Counted from the stretch's first letter, positions 1 through 9,282 are shown. The stretch is DNA of 64,000 nt from G963674665 sp964609625 (GCA_964609625.1 CAZSRS010000019.1:11830-75829); one strand, 5' to 3'. Made by a program: numbers and translations. Notes: a model not told the origin generated them from the letters alone.

Positions 1-204
1 ATCGAGAACCTCTTCGAACCCGACTCCGAGGTCGTCTGCTACCGTCGGCCGGATGAAGCGCCCGACCTCCTGCGCCACTATCTCCGCCATCCAGGAGCGC
101 GCCGCGCCGTGGCCACAGCGGCCCGAAGACGCATCCTCGCCCAGCATACCTACGAGCATCGCCTGCGAACCCTTATCCGCATCATGCGCGAGACCTTTGC
201 CTGA
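1..204 (+). CDS. CgeB-like glycosyltransferase, C-terminal end (partial)
   Basis: This reading frame is open from the window edge to a TGA at 202-204, about 67 residues. The tail contains a Tyr/Arg-rich stretch (EVVCYRRPDEAPDLLRHYL) and an AQHTYEHRL motif. Both resemble the C-terminus of CgeB/DUF3880-type glycosyltransferases, in which an 'HTY.HR' motif closes the GT-B fold. The next glycosyltransferase starts 2 nt after the stop, so the two are probably co-transcribed. Their place just upstream of flagellar genes suggests flagellin or surface glycan modification, which is inference. Only the end of the gene is visible, so the family call rests on a short region. Confidence 0.6.
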   Translation: MENLFEPDSEVVCYRRPDEAPDLLRHYLRHPGARRAVATAARRRILAQHTYEHRLRTLIRIMRETFA

Positions 205-206
205 CC

Positions 207-1607
207 ATGCCCAAGGCCCCCATCCTCATCCTCCAGATGCAGCGCATGGGCGATCTCGTGCTCACCTACCCCCTACTGCTCTGGCTGCACAAGCTGCACC
301 CCCAACGCCCCCTCTGGGTGGTGGCGGAGGAGACGTTTTTCAAGGCGCTCATGGACATCAGCCCCCCGGCCATGTACATCCCCTGGACCGCCCTGGGGCG
401 GCTTCGCGACAAGCGCTTCCACTGCATCTGCAACCTCAGCCACAGGCCCGAGGCCGCCGTCCTCGCGGGCGAGCTTCATTCCGAATCCGTGATCGGCCCC
501 GTGCAGAGCGCTTCCGGCGCTCGCTACATCAGGGGGGACTGGCAGCTCTACCGCGCCGGCTTGGTGCACAACAACCGACACAACCGCTTCCACTGGGCGG
601 ATCTCAACGCCCTGGACATGGTGCCCCTCGCGGACATGGCCGCCACCACATGGCCCGAGCCAGAGGTGCGCGGCACAGGGCGCATCGGCTTGTTCCTCGG
701 CGCCAGTCAGCCTGAAAAAAGACCCTCGCCGGCCATGTGGGCCAACATCGCCAAGGCCCTGCTACAACGCGGCCTCAAGCCTCTGCTCCTCGGTGGGCCG
801 ACGGAAAAAGACCTTGGCAGATCAGTACAGAAACTGGCAAACGTACCGCTGGCCAACCTTTGCGGCCGCTTCTCCGTGACCCAGTTCGCCCGCTCCCTAG
901 GTGAAATCGACCTCCTGGTGACCCCGGACACGGGCCCCATGCACCTGGCAGCCTGGTTCGGACTGCGCTGCCTGAACCTCTCCCTGGGGCCGGTTAACCC
1001 CTGGGAGACCGGACCCTACCAGCCGGGGCACTTCGTGCTCCAGACAGCCATGAGCTGCACGGGCTGCTGGCAGTGCACCCATACCAGGCCCCTGCGCTGC
1101 GGCAAATTGTTGCATCCCGAACGCATCGCCTTCCTTGTCCACAGTCTGGCCAAGGGGCACCTCCAGGGACTCGATAACCTGAACCCTCCGGGCATGCGCC
1201 TTCTGCGCACCGGCCGCGACGAACACGGCCTTTACCGCCTCACCCCTTTGGGCAAAGCCCTGCCCGCCGGCCGCGAGGCCCTGGGGGAGTTCTGGACCGC
1301 CTATTTCGCTTCGCTCTTCAAACGCCGCGATGCGAGCCACCTGCAACACGCCTGGCAAGACCTCGGTCGGCAAGCGCCGCAACTCCAGACCCGCCTCCTT
1401 TCATCCCTCACCCACATGGGGCGTACATTATCCAAATCCCTGCGGTTGGACGCGCCCCTGCCCGCCGACTTCTGGAGATCATGCCCCCCGCTCTTGCGCC
1501 CCCTCTCCGGATACCTGCACGTTCTGCTGCAAAACGCGGACTTCAGCTCCCAGGGATATGCCCTGGCTCTGACCTGCGTGGAGCGCATCGCCGCCCTGCG
1601 GCCATAA
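207..1607 (+). CDS. Glycosyltransferase family 9 (heptosyltransferase-like)
   Basis: This 466-residue protein resembles ADP-heptose:LPS heptosyltransferases (GT9, GT-B fold), which transfer a sugar from a nucleotide donor at the inner face of the membrane. The N-terminus has the QMQRMGDLVLTYPLL donor-fold start. Residues 239-247 carry PDTGPMHLA, the conserved D-x-G-P-x-H acceptor/donor loop. A Cys-rich patch (SCTGCWQC, about 282-290) follows, and roughly 130 C-terminal residues extend beyond the usual domain. The gene starts 2 nt after the upstream CgeB-like glycosyltransferase. It lies 120 bp ahead of fliK, and a GT9 gene beside fliK-flgD-flgE is a known arrangement in Desulfovibrio-type genomes. 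The role could be LPS core or flagellar glycosylation; the sequence alone does not decide. Confidence 0.8.
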   Translation: MPKAPILILQMQRMGDLVLTYPLLLWLHKLHPQRPLWVVAEETFFKALMDISPPAMYIPWTALGRLRDKRFHCICNLSHRPEAAVLAGELHSESVIGPVQSASGARYIRGDWQLYRAGLVHNNRHNRFHWADLNALDMVPLADMAATTWPEPEVRGTGRIGLFLGASQPEKRPSPAMWANIAKALLQRGLKPLLLGGPTEKDLGRSVQKLANVPLANLCGRFSVTQFARSLGEIDLLVTPDTGPMHLAAWFGLRCLNLSLGPVNPWETGPYQPGHFVLQTAMSCTGCWQCTHTRPLRCGKLLHPERIAFLVHSLAKGHLQGLDNLNPPGMRLLRTGRDEHGLYRLTPLGKALPAGREALGEFWTAYFASLFKRRDASHLQHAWQDLGRQAPQLQTRLLSSLTHMGRTLSKSLRLDAPLPADFWRSCPPLLRPLSGYLHVLLQNADFSSQGYALALTCVERIAALRP

Positions 1608-1687
1608 TCCCTCGTCGCCTCAACAAGGCGCCGATCCCCACCCTTGCCGCTCCTGGTGTTTGATCCCCACGCCCCGTGGTCTTCAAG

Positions 1688-1703
1688 TTGGAACGAGTTT
1701 TGA
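1688..1703 (+). promoter_or_regulatory. Sigma-54-like promoter of fliK-flgD-flgE
   Basis: TTGGAACGAGTTTTGA matches the -24/-12 consensus TTGGCACG-N4-TTGC at 10 of 12 defined positions, with the correct 10-nt GG-to-GA spacing; the -12 'GC' is 'GA'. The predicted start near 1714 falls at the Shine-Dalgarno GAGGAG (1716-1721), leaving almost no 5' leader. This is therefore a candidate. Sigma-54 control is expected for hook-class genes in many flagellated proteobacteria. Confidence 0.5.
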
Positions 1704-1728
1704 ATTATTCGGCCCGAGGAGTTGAACC

Positions 1729-3576
1729 ATGCAGATTTTGCCCAATACCCTGAACGTGGCGACCGCCTCTTCCAGCCAAGCCGAAACAAGCACTACCGTC
1801 ATCCAGGCGGTTTCGCCGTTTGCCAGCCTGCTGCAACGCCTCGCGGACACCGCCGCGGCAGCCGACAGCAAGACGGAAGACAGCCTGGCCACTGCCAGAA
1901 CCGCAGCCCAACGCCAAGCCGGCGAGCACGGCATCGGGCAGGGGCTGAAGATGACGCGGGAAGACTTTGCCGGTCTGCGCGAGAAATTGCTCAAGCAGGG
2001 ACTGAGCAAGGAGGACGTGCAGGAACTGGAGGACAAGGTCAACAGCGAGGATGGATTGACCTGGAAGGGATTCCTCACGTTCATCGCCGACAAGCTGCAC
2101 GTCAACATCGACAGTCTGGGCATCGAACTCGACGCCTCCATGAAGAACGAACTCAAGGCCTTGTTTCAGAAGCTGGGATTCTCCCTGGATGAAAGCAAGG
2201 AACTGATCCAGGGTCTTGAAGACGGCGACCACTCCCGAGTCTGGCAGAAGCTCTTGACCACCATCCGCGAACTTCCCGCGGACGACCTGAAAAACGTCAC
2301 CAGAACCGAGCTGAATATCCTGGCCGCGGCCATGCGCCTCCCGGCCAGCAGCGTCAAACGCATAGACTCCATGCTCGGCGGATCCTTTGCGGATTCAGAA
2401 CCCACTCCCGAGGGTATTCGCACCGCGCTCAACGTCATTCTCGCCGAATCCGCCAAGATCCAGAAGAAGCTTGACACCACCCTTGGTGACATGCGGCAAC
2501 TCATTGAGCAGGGCATCCGTGTCGCGCGCAATCGCGCACAGATGGAAAGCCTGGCCGACAACCGCACATCCCGGGAAGTCAACGCTGCAAAGGTGCTCAT
2601 CGAGAACGAAGCCCGGAAGAATTTCCGCAGTGAACAAAACGACCTGGATTATGTGGAAAAAGGCACGAACACTGCCTCCACCTCCATCAGGTCCAAGGTG
2701 GGGGAAAACAAATCCGACACCACGGGCCTCAAGGACAAGGCCAACGATTCCGGCACGGCCAATCCCGATGCCCGAAACCCCCGTCAGGATAGTTCCAGGG
2801 ACCTCTCGTCCCCGACGCAGAACCCCAACTCCAAGGAACGGGCCGACAACGTCGAGGAACGGTTGCACCAGAGCTTTTCCAACACCGCCGACAAGCATTC
2901 CGGGAACAAGACCGGTGCCGAAGGCGACAAGGACACCGGCGACGGACGGAACAGCAAAAACCAGAACGCCTGGGAGTCTTTTTGGGACAAGGTCCAGACA
3001 CGCGGCGATACCGTCCAGACCAGGACCATGGAAGACACCAGATATTTCCCGGGCGAGCTGTCCCGCACCTCCCAGGATGCCGCGGAAAACAAAATACGCG
3101 AGAATCTTCCCTCCCAACGCATTCTGCGCACCGTGCAGGACGGCGTGCTCCAGAACCTCCGGGAAGGGGGCAAACAGCTCACCTTGCGGCTGGATCCGCC
3201 CTCACTGGGCAAGATCACTGTGATCCTGCAGGTGCATAACAAGGACGTTCGCGCCGTGCTCAGGACCGAAAGCGCGGAAGTGAGCAAGATCATCAACGAC
3301 CAGCTCGGCATGATCCGCCAGACACTGGAGACACAGGGCCTTAAGGTAGACAAGATCGACGTCCAGACCCAGACGCCGAACGAACAGCACGCCAAGGACT
3401 GGCAGGGCACGGAACAGCACAACCAGACCCAGGAGCGCGAGCGCCAGGAGCAAATGCGCTCCACGCTGCGTACCCTGCGCACACTGCACCAGTTGGACTC
3501 GCCTCTGGCCCAGGATGTGCAATCATCTTCCGCAAGGGAAGAAATTGCCCATCACGGGCTGTATGTCATCGCATAG
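1729..3576 (+). CDS. fliK: Flagellar hook-length control protein FliK
   Basis: This 615-residue protein is the likely molecular ruler that sets hook length and switches export specificity from hook to filament. The C-terminal part (about 475-560) is the Flg_hook domain, recognisable from LRLDPPSLGKITV near residue 486 and the following EVSKII..QLGMIRQTLE amphipathic region. Residues about 300-440 are a polar, low-complexity linker rich in Asn, Lys, Asp and Ser, typical of FliK. The ATG follows GAGGAG with 7-nt spacing. flgD begins 9 nt after the stop and flgE follows, so fliK-flgD-flgE forms one unit. FliK is poorly conserved at its N-terminus; the call rests on the C-terminal domain and the context. 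Confidence 0.88.
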   Translation: MQILPNTLNVATASSSQAETSTTVIQAVSPFASLLQRLADTAAAADSKTEDSLATARTAAQRQAGEHGIGQGLKMTREDFAGLREKLLKQGLSKEDVQELEDKVNSEDGLTWKGFLTFIADKLHVNIDSLGIELDASMKNELKALFQKLGFSLDESKELIQGLEDGDHSRVWQKLLTTIRELPADDLKNVTRTELNILAAAMRLPASSVKRIDSMLGGSFADSEPTPEGIRTALNVILAESAKIQKKLDTTLGDMRQLIEQGIRVARNRAQMESLADNRTSREVNAAKVLIENEARKNFRSEQNDLDYVEKGTNTASTSIRSKVGENKSDTTGLKDKANDSGTANPDARNPRQDSSRDLSSPTQNPNSKERADNVEERLHQSFSNTADKHSGNKTGAEGDKDTGDGRNSKNQNAWESFWDKVQTRGDTVQTRTMEDTRYFPGELSRTSQDAAENKIRENLPSQRILRTVQDGVLQNLREGGKQLTLRLDPPSLGKITVILQVHNKDVRAVLRTESAEVSKIINDQLGMIRQTLETQGLKVDKIDVQTQTPNEQHAKDWQGTEQHNQTQERERQEQMRSTLRTLRTLHQLDSPLAQDVQSSSAREEIAHHGLYVIA

Positions 3577-3585
3577 GAGAAGGTC

Positions 3586-4338
3586 ATGGTCAGCTCCACT
3601 ACCTACAGCAACAACGTCCTCGGCAAGGCCGAGCAGGATTTCGGTATCTACCAGCAATACAGGGTCACGGGCAATTCCGACCTTGGCAAGGACGACTTCC
3701 TCAAGCTCCTGGTGACCCAGCTCAAGTATCAGGACCCCCTGAACCCCATGGAAGACAAGGAATTCACCGCCCAGATGGCCTCCTTTTCCAGCCTGGAACA
3801 GCTGACCAACATCAGCAAGGGAATCGACACGCTGAGCGAAGGCACGCAACGCCAGGAAATGCTCAACGCCGTCGCCTTCATCGGCAAGGAAGTCCTGGCC
3901 TCGGGCGACTCGGTGAGCAAGATCGGCACCTACGTCAGCACCTTGGCTTTCAGCATCGACGAGGCCGCCGCCAACTGCTACGTGAACATTTTCGACGAAT
4001 ACAACAACATCGTGGAAACCGTGCAGCTGGGATCCCTGGCCGCCGGCTACTACAACGTGACCTGGAACGGCAAGGACTACGCCGGGAACACCATGCCCGA
4101 CGGCATCTATTCCGTGGCCATGGCCGCGGAAAGCGCCACCGGACAACCCATCCTCATCAACACCCAGGTCAGCGGCAAGGTATTTGGCGTGCGCGTGGAA
4201 GGCAGCGAATACATGCTGACCCTGGAAGACGGGCGCGAAGTAAAACTGCTGCAGATTGAAAGAGTGATCAATCCCCAAAGCACCGACACCAACGACGATA
4301 ATAACGACGGGGACAGCGAGGGCACCGAAGAATCCTAG
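3586..4338 (+). CDS. flgD: Flagellar hook-capping (hook scaffold) protein FlgD
   Basis: FlgD caps the growing hook in the periplasm/exterior and guides FlgE polymerisation. The 250-residue product has the diagnostic N-terminal motif DDFLKLLVTQLKYQDPLNPM at about residues 36-55. A FlgD Ig/TUDOR-like region follows, with WNGKDYAGNTMPDGIYSV (about 163-180), the FlgD Ig-like 'WDG.d..G....G.Y' signature. The C-terminus ends in an acidic Asp/Asn-rich tail. The start lies 9 nt after the fliK stop with a GGAGAAGG Shine-Dalgarno. flgE follows after 94 bp. Confidence 0.95.
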   Translation: MVSSTTYSNNVLGKAEQDFGIYQQYRVTGNSDLGKDDFLKLLVTQLKYQDPLNPMEDKEFTAQMASFSSLEQLTNISKGIDTLSEGTQRQEMLNAVAFIGKEVLASGDSVSKIGTYVSTLAFSIDEAAANCYVNIFDEYNNIVETVQLGSLAAGYYNVTWNGKDYAGNTMPDGIYSVAMAAESATGQPILINTQVSGKVFGVRVEGSEYMLTLEDGREVKLLQIERVINPQSTDTNDDNNDGDSEGTEES

Positions 4339-4432
4339 GATTCAGCCCCTAAACAAGAATATAGCGTCCGACGACCTTACAGCCGGCTCGCAAGGCGCAA
4401 GCGTCGGGCAAGTACACTCCAGGAGGTCCAAA

Positions 4433-6103
4433 ATGGGTCTTTCAGCTTCGATGTGGACCGGTGTTTCCGGACTGCTCGCGCACGGCGAAAAGATGAACGT
4501 GCTGGGCAACAACATCGCCAACGTCAACACCGTGGGCTTCAAGGCCTCGAACATGTACTTCGAGGACTTCTTCTACCAGTTCGCCAGCACCTCGGCCCAG
4601 GCCAACGGACAATTGGGGCGCGGCGTCAAGGTAGCCGCCATCTTCGGCGATTTCTCCCAGGGGAGCTTCGAATCCACCAATGAAGCCACTGACTTGGCCA
4701 TCGGCGGCAACGGATTCTTCGGTGTCTCCCCCATCAACAGCGACGACATGTTCTACACCAGGGCCGGCAACTTCCGCTTCGACAAGGACGGCTATCTCGT
4801 CGACCCGCACGGGTATGCACTCCAAGGCTGGGAGATCGTACGCCAACCCACGCAGGCGGCCACCACCACCACCCAGACCGATGACCCTGAAAGCGCTTCG
4901 GCCATCCGTGGTGTGGGGACTCCCAGGAACATCCGTCTCGAAGGCTTCACCATCGACCCTTCGCACACCACGCGCGTGACCATGGTCACCAACCTCGACT
5001 CGGTCAACGGGGGCGATAACTCCAGAAGCCAGACCGGCAACCCCTTCTTCGCCCTGGCGGAGAACTGGAACGGCCTCGAGACTCCCCCCCTGGGACCCAC
5101 GGCCTACGCCTACTCCAGCACCATCAAGGTCTACGACGAAGGTGGCACCGCCCACAACCTGACCGTGTACTACGACCAAGTCTCCAACTCCGACGGCAGG
5201 AATGTCTGGGAGTACATCGTGACCATGAACCCCGACGACGACAAACGCATCTTCGACAGCGGGTTCAGGCCCGCGGGCACAAGCGGTGCGGGCCTGTTGA
5301 TGATCGGCACCCTGTCCTTCAACTCCGCCGGTCAGCTCGAAGACATGAGCGCATTCACACTGCCGCAGAACGCCACCAGCACCGATCTGGGGCAGTGGCG
5401 CACCACGGCCAACTCAACCAACGGCTATCCCTTGCTGGCCGCCAACTTCACGGGACTCGAACAGGCCAGCTGGGTGGTGGACGACAACGGCACTCCCATC
5501 CAGCCCGTGCTCTCCAACGCCTCGGGCAAGCTCATCGAATTCAACTTCGGCCTGTCCACCACGCCCAACGCCACCTGGCAGGTCAGCGGCGCCACGCCCC
5601 CGGCCGGATACAGCCCCCTGAACGTGGGCACGTCCAGGACCGCCTTGCCGGGCTTCGGCTCCAACGCCCAGCGCTCGGCCATCGCCACCACCAGCTATTC
5701 GGGTAGCTCCTCGACCATCTTCATGAGCCAGGACGGCTATTCCTTCGGTTTCCTGCAAAACGTCTCCATCAACAATAACGGCATCCTCTCGGGACGGTAT
5801 TCCAACGGCGTGACTTTGGAACTGTACCAGATCACCCTGTACGACTTCCTCAACGAAACAGGCTTGCGCCGCGAAGGCGGCAACCTGTTCAGCGAGTCCC
5901 TGGAGTCGGGCAGCGCCTTCCCCGGTCCGGCCAATGCCAACGGCCTCGGCAGCATCTCCTCATACGCCCTGGAGCAATCCAACGTGGACCTGGCCCGCGA
6001 GTTCGTGCAGATGATCACCACGCAACGCGGCTTCTCGGCCAACGGCAAGGTGATCACCACCACCGACCAGATGCTCTCCGAAGTGATCATGCTCAAGCGC
6101 TAG
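4433..6103 (+). CDS. flgE: Flagellar hook protein FlgE
   Basis: FlgE polymerises into the flexible hook joining basal body and filament. The 556-residue protein has the axial-protein N-terminus with ANVNTVGFKASNMYF (about 29-43) and the matching C-terminal heptad region with QRGFSANGKVITTTDQML (about 533-550), which pack together in the D0 domain. The length exceeds the ~400 residues of enteric FlgE; the extra sequence lies in the variable, surface-exposed D1/D2 region. A strong AGGAGG precedes the ATG. A GC-rich hairpin at 6127-6158 ends the operon. Confidence 0.96.
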   Translation: MGLSASMWTGVSGLLAHGEKMNVLGNNIANVNTVGFKASNMYFEDFFYQFASTSAQANGQLGRGVKVAAIFGDFSQGSFESTNEATDLAIGGNGFFGVSPINSDDMFYTRAGNFRFDKDGYLVDPHGYALQGWEIVRQPTQAATTTTQTDDPESASAIRGVGTPRNIRLEGFTIDPSHTTRVTMVTNLDSVNGGDNSRSQTGNPFFALAENWNGLETPPLGPTAYAYSSTIKVYDEGGTAHNLTVYYDQVSNSDGRNVWEYIVTMNPDDDKRIFDSGFRPAGTSGAGLLMIGTLSFNSAGQLEDMSAFTLPQNATSTDLGQWRTTANSTNGYPLLAANFTGLEQASWVVDDNGTPIQPVLSNASGKLIEFNFGLSTTPNATWQVSGATPPAGYSPLNVGTSRTALPGFGSNAQRSAIATTSYSGSSSTIFMSQDGYSFGFLQNVSINNNGILSGRYSNGVTLELYQITLYDFLNETGLRREGGNLFSESLESGSAFPGPANANGLGSISSYALEQSNVDLAREFVQMITTQRGFSANGKVITTTDQMLSEVIMLKR

Positions 6104-6126
6104 GCGCGCAGTAACATCCGAATCTG

Positions 6127-6158
6127 ACCCCCGGCCTTGCTAAGCAGGGTCGGGGGTT
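6127..6158 (+). terminator. Hairpin terminator after flgE
   Basis: ACCCCCGGCC pairs with GGGTCGGGGGT around a short TTGCTAAGCA loop, 24 bp after the flgE stop. Only two T residues follow, so it is a strong stem with a weak U-tract. Confidence 0.6.
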
Positions 6159-6241
6159 ATCGCGTCCACACCATACCGCCCCCACCGCAGACCCACCACG
6201 CTCGCATGCGCGACATCCTCCGGAGATTCTTCAAGATGAAG

Positions 6242-6277
6242 CCGGGGGGAAACCGTTTCGAACTGGTTTCCCCCCGG
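6242..6277 (-). terminator. Perfect 13-bp hairpin at the 3' end of the autotransporter gene
   Basis: CCGGGGGGAAACC and GGTTTCCCCCCGG form a perfect inverted repeat with a 10-nt loop. It lies about 30 bp beyond the minus-strand stop at 6309 and between two convergent genes, so it can serve either strand. No clear T-run follows on the minus strand. Confidence 0.6.
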
Positions 6278-6308
6278 AAAGATGCGTCACGTCGGATGCG
6301 GGGCGGGA

Positions 6309-7697
6309 TCAGAATTCGTAGCGCATGTTGGCCATGAACCCGAGATTGTAAGTGTTTTCACGGAAAAAGCTGTTGTTGAACTCCAGGGATACTATGAAAG
6401 CATCCATGGGGTAAATCTCGATACCCGCGATGACTTCAACTTCGTCGGCATCGTGTTTGGATTGCAACGTGTCGTAGATGTAGCCCGTTTCCAGATAGGG
6501 TTGCAGGAACTCGAGATTGTAGCCCGCGCGACCGGCTATCCGCAGTTCGCCGGTCTCCAGCGGATCGGGCCTACCCCTGAGATTGGCGTTTCGGACTTTG
6601 GGAAGCGGGAACAAGGTCGATCCACTCTTGGAGGAATACTCATACCCTGTCTCCCTGGCGTAGGTGTAGGACATGGCCCCTGACAGCAACCAGTCGTCCA
6701 GGACAAAATATTGTGTCACACCGGGGCTGACCATGACGCGCAGGGAGTCGTTGTAGGCCGTGGTCGTGTCGGCGTTGTCCAGGAAGGATATTCCTGAAAT
6801 CAGGTTGAACAGGGTGTGCTCGAAAATCGCCACCGAGAGGTACGGAGCGACGGTGTACCCCGAATACCCCGACTTGCCCTTGAGACCGAAATACTTGGTC
6901 TCGTTGTAGGCTCCCTCCACGCCGAAACCCACGCCCACAACGGTCCGATCCGAAAGCATGTAGTCCGCGCCGAGCATGACCATGCCTGAATATCCATCGA
7001 ACTTCCTGCTCCTCGCGGTATTGCCCGTGAAGTTCATGCCGCCGGAGAGCCAGACCCCCAGGCCAAGTCCTTGGGTCGAGGCGGCATCGCCCGCGGCGAT
7101 GCCCGTGGCCGTACCGGAATCCAGCTTGTACTGCATGCCGGAGAGCTCGGGGGCCACCTGTTGCGCCAGAAGCCCGGCCTTGTCGGCGTCCATGCGCTCC
7201 TTCAGGCCCGCACTCTCTTCCGTGGGTTCCTTATGCGGTTTGGGCGCCAGAATGGAAGCGACCCGCGACTGCACGAGGCGGACAATTTGTCTGGAACTGG
7301 TCCGAAGATCTTCCCTGGCGGTCTCCTGTACGCCGGGAGAAGTGCCGTTCTCGTAGGCGTGACCGATGAACTCGCCGTTGGAGTTGTAGACCTCGTTGCC
7401 CACGTAGGTCAGGGTCTCGTCAAAGAGATTGTTGCCGTGGGCATCACGCCCTCTGAAGGAAATGATCTGTCCCTGATTGTTGTAGACGACGTACCCCACG
7501 TTCTTGACATTGCGATACTTGGAGGTGGAGCCGTCTGGGTAGTAGGTCCAGCCGTTGTCAGAAAAAGGACTCTGAAAGTCGTAGCCCGAGACGTCGGTTC
7601 CCGTCCCTGCATATACGGCAATGCCGGGGCACAACAAGACCATGACCAGTAAAAGATAGCCAACACGCCTTGAACAACTCCCTCTGACCGATACCAT
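6309..7697 (-). CDS. Autotransporter-type outer-membrane beta-barrel protein
   Basis: This 462-residue protein begins with a signal peptide (Arg pair, hydrophobic GYLLLVMVLLCPGIAVYA, then cleavage near residue 29). A tyrosine/asparagine-rich passenger of about 160 residues follows, including DGSTSKYRNVKNVGYV and NNQGQIISF. The last ~265 residues show alternating amphipathic strands and end in FMANMRYEF; a terminal Phe is the hallmark of BAM-inserted barrels and autotransporter domains. The frame is open 141 nt further upstream, but only the ATG at 7697 gives a proper signal peptide. The gene is convergent to flgE and divergent from flagellin. Function unknown; the passenger is too short to suggest a typical adhesin. 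Confidence 0.75.
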   Translation of the reverse strand: MVSVRGSCSRRVGYLLLVMVLLCPGIAVYAGTGTDVSGYDFQSPFSDNGWTYYPDGSTSKYRNVKNVGYVVYNNQGQIISFRGRDAHGNNLFDETLTYVGNEVYNSNGEFIGHAYENGTSPGVQETAREDLRTSSRQIVRLVQSRVASILAPKPHKEPTEESAGLKERMDADKAGLLAQQVAPELSGMQYKLDSGTATGIAAGDAASTQGLGLGVWLSGGMNFTGNTARSRKFDGYSGMVMLGADYMLSDRTVVGVGFGVEGAYNETKYFGLKGKSGYSGYTVAPYLSVAIFEHTLFNLISGISFLDNADTTTAYNDSLRVMVSPGVTQYFVLDDWLLSGAMSYTYARETGYEYSSKSGSTLFPLPKVRNANLRGRPDPLETGELRIAGRAGYNLEFLQPYLETGYIYDTLQSKHDADEVEVIAGIEIYPMDAFIVSLEFNNSFFRENTYNLGFMANMRYEF

Positions 7698-8350
7698 CAC
7701 AAACCCCCACTGGAAATGTTGCTTCACCCGGCTGCGACATTCCGCAGCCAATCCATCCTCGATGTACTCCAGCCACCGCTTCTGTGTCTGTGCACCACCC
7801 ACACAATAGTCATCTTCGAGATATGTCAATAGATTCAAACTTTTGGCTATCTCTACACTTAATCCATATCATTTCTAGAAAATAATGTCGAGGGTTCATC
7901 CTGTTCCAAAGCTCTGTGCAGTGCCAAAAAAATGCATCGACTTTGTATTGCTCCATGCCCATATGCACGGATAATACCAAAACCACAATGATGTCCGAGC
8001 GTACCCTGCCTGGCTGTATCGCCCCATTCACGGGGCAATTCGGGGCCAACACTCGTTCCGCGCTCGGCGAAGTACATGACGGTTGCCGTGCAAAACCACA
8101 ACCGCGTAGGGCAGTATTATTCCCCCCTCGTTTCCTTGCCACCTAGCGTGGCAGTGAGGAGTCCCCTCTCGTTTTCACTGCTCGGACCTGTCGGAGGCAT
8201 GACGCGGACTAGGAAAAAGATTCAGCTTTTAGGCTATTCCCCGCGAACCAAATGTCTAGAAAAATTTTAACCATCTTTTATTTATGATGAAGATATAATT
8301 GGCATTGCTATTGCTAATTCTGTGCAAGCAATAACAAGGAGGTTTTGCAA
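7698..8350. other. Divergent intergenic region between autotransporter and flagellin genes
   Basis: About 650 bp without a credible ORF. It holds the flagellin sigma-54 promoter (8299-8315) and a split inverted repeat GCAGTGA/TCACTGC (8151-8157 and 8175-8181), centred about 160 bp upstream of the predicted start, where enhancer-binding proteins usually sit. It also has a small GCCAC/GTGGC hairpin (8138-8152), AT-rich TTTCTAGAAA (7872-7881) and TCTAGAAAAATTTT (8255-8268). A TTGACA hexamer lies on the minus strand at 7829-7824 but has no good -10, so the autotransporter promoter is not identified. Confidence 0.6.
8299..8315 (+). promoter_or_regulatory. Sigma-54 promoter of the flagellin gene
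   Basis: TTGGCATTGCTATTGCT matches the sigma-54 -24/-12 consensus with invariant GG and GC separated by exactly 10 nt. The expected start near 8326 leaves a 25-nt leader with AAGGAGG at 8336-8342. Flagellin under sigma-54 control implies an FlrC/FleQ-like activator encoded elsewhere. Confidence 0.8.
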
Positions 8351-9232
8351 ATGTCTTTGGTCATCAATCACAACCTCATGGCAATGAACGCCGCCCGAAA
8401 CCTCGATTTGAGTTACAGCAGGCTGGCCACCTCCACACGCCGCCTGTCTTCGGGCTTGCGCGTCGGTACTGCCGCGGACGACGCCGCCGGGTTGGCGATC
8501 CGCGAGCTGATGCGCTCCGAAATAGCAACCATGAACCAGGGCATACGCAACGCCAACGACGCCATCTCGCTCATCCAGACGGCTGACGGCGCCCTGCAGG
8601 TCATCGACGAGAAGCTCATCAGGCTCAAGGAACTGGCCGAACAAGCCGCCACCGGCACCTACAACTCGGACCAGCGTCTGATGATCGATTCCGAGTTCCA
8701 GGCCATGGCCTCGGAAATCACCCGTATCGCCAACGCCACCAAGTTCAACGGTGTGTACCTGCTCAACGGCAATCTCTCGGGATCGGATGTAGACCACAAC
8801 GGCTCGGGTTTACAGTCCACCGGACCGCTGAAGATCCACTTCGGCACCGGCAACGATTCGGCTGAGGACTACTACTACATCAACATCGGCAATGCCACGT
8901 TCTCCGGGCTCATGGGGGGCGCTTTGATCAGCGTTTCCACCCAGCAGATAGCCCAGGAAGCTCTCGATAGGATCAACGACGCCATCATCTCCAAGGATAA
9001 GATCCGCGCGGCCCTCGGCGCCATGCAGAACAGGTTGGAGAACACCATCAACAACCTGTCCATCATGGCCGAGAACCTCCAGGCCGCGGAATCACGCATC
9101 TCTGACGTGGACGTTGCCCAAGAAATGACCGAATTCGTTCGCAATCAGATTTTGACCCAAGCCGCCGTGGCAATGTTGGCCCAGGCCAACTCGCTGCCCA
9201 GGATGGCCATGCAGCTCATCGGCGGCGGCTAG
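8351..9232 (+). CDS. Flagellin
   Basis: This is the filament subunit, secreted through the flagellar export channel. The 293-residue protein has the N-terminal D0/D1 helices (NHNLMAMNAARNL, then LSSGLRVGTAADDAAGLAI at about 35-53) and the C-terminal D1/D0 helices (RISDVDVAQEMTEFVRNQIL). The central region is short, giving a minimal flagellin with almost no D2/D3. The ATG at 8351 has AAGGAGG 8 nt upstream; an in-frame TTG 6 nt earlier overlaps this spacer and is not used. The gene is monocistronic, between a sigma-54 promoter and a hairpin at 9283-9306. The nearby glycosyltransferases may modify it (inference). Confidence 0.96.
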   Translation: MSLVINHNLMAMNAARNLDLSYSRLATSTRRLSSGLRVGTAADDAAGLAIRELMRSEIATMNQGIRNANDAISLIQTADGALQVIDEKLIRLKELAEQAATGTYNSDQRLMIDSEFQAMASEITRIANATKFNGVYLLNGNLSGSDVDHNGSGLQSTGPLKIHFGTGNDSAEDYYYINIGNATFSGLMGGALISVSTQQIAQEALDRINDAIISKDKIRAALGAMQNRLENTINNLSIMAENLQAAESRISDVDVAQEMTEFVRNQILTQAAVAMLAQANSLPRMAMQLIGGG

Positions 9233-9282
9233 GCCGGCGACCGTTGAACACACGGGGTGGCGACGGATGACCAAAGACATGC

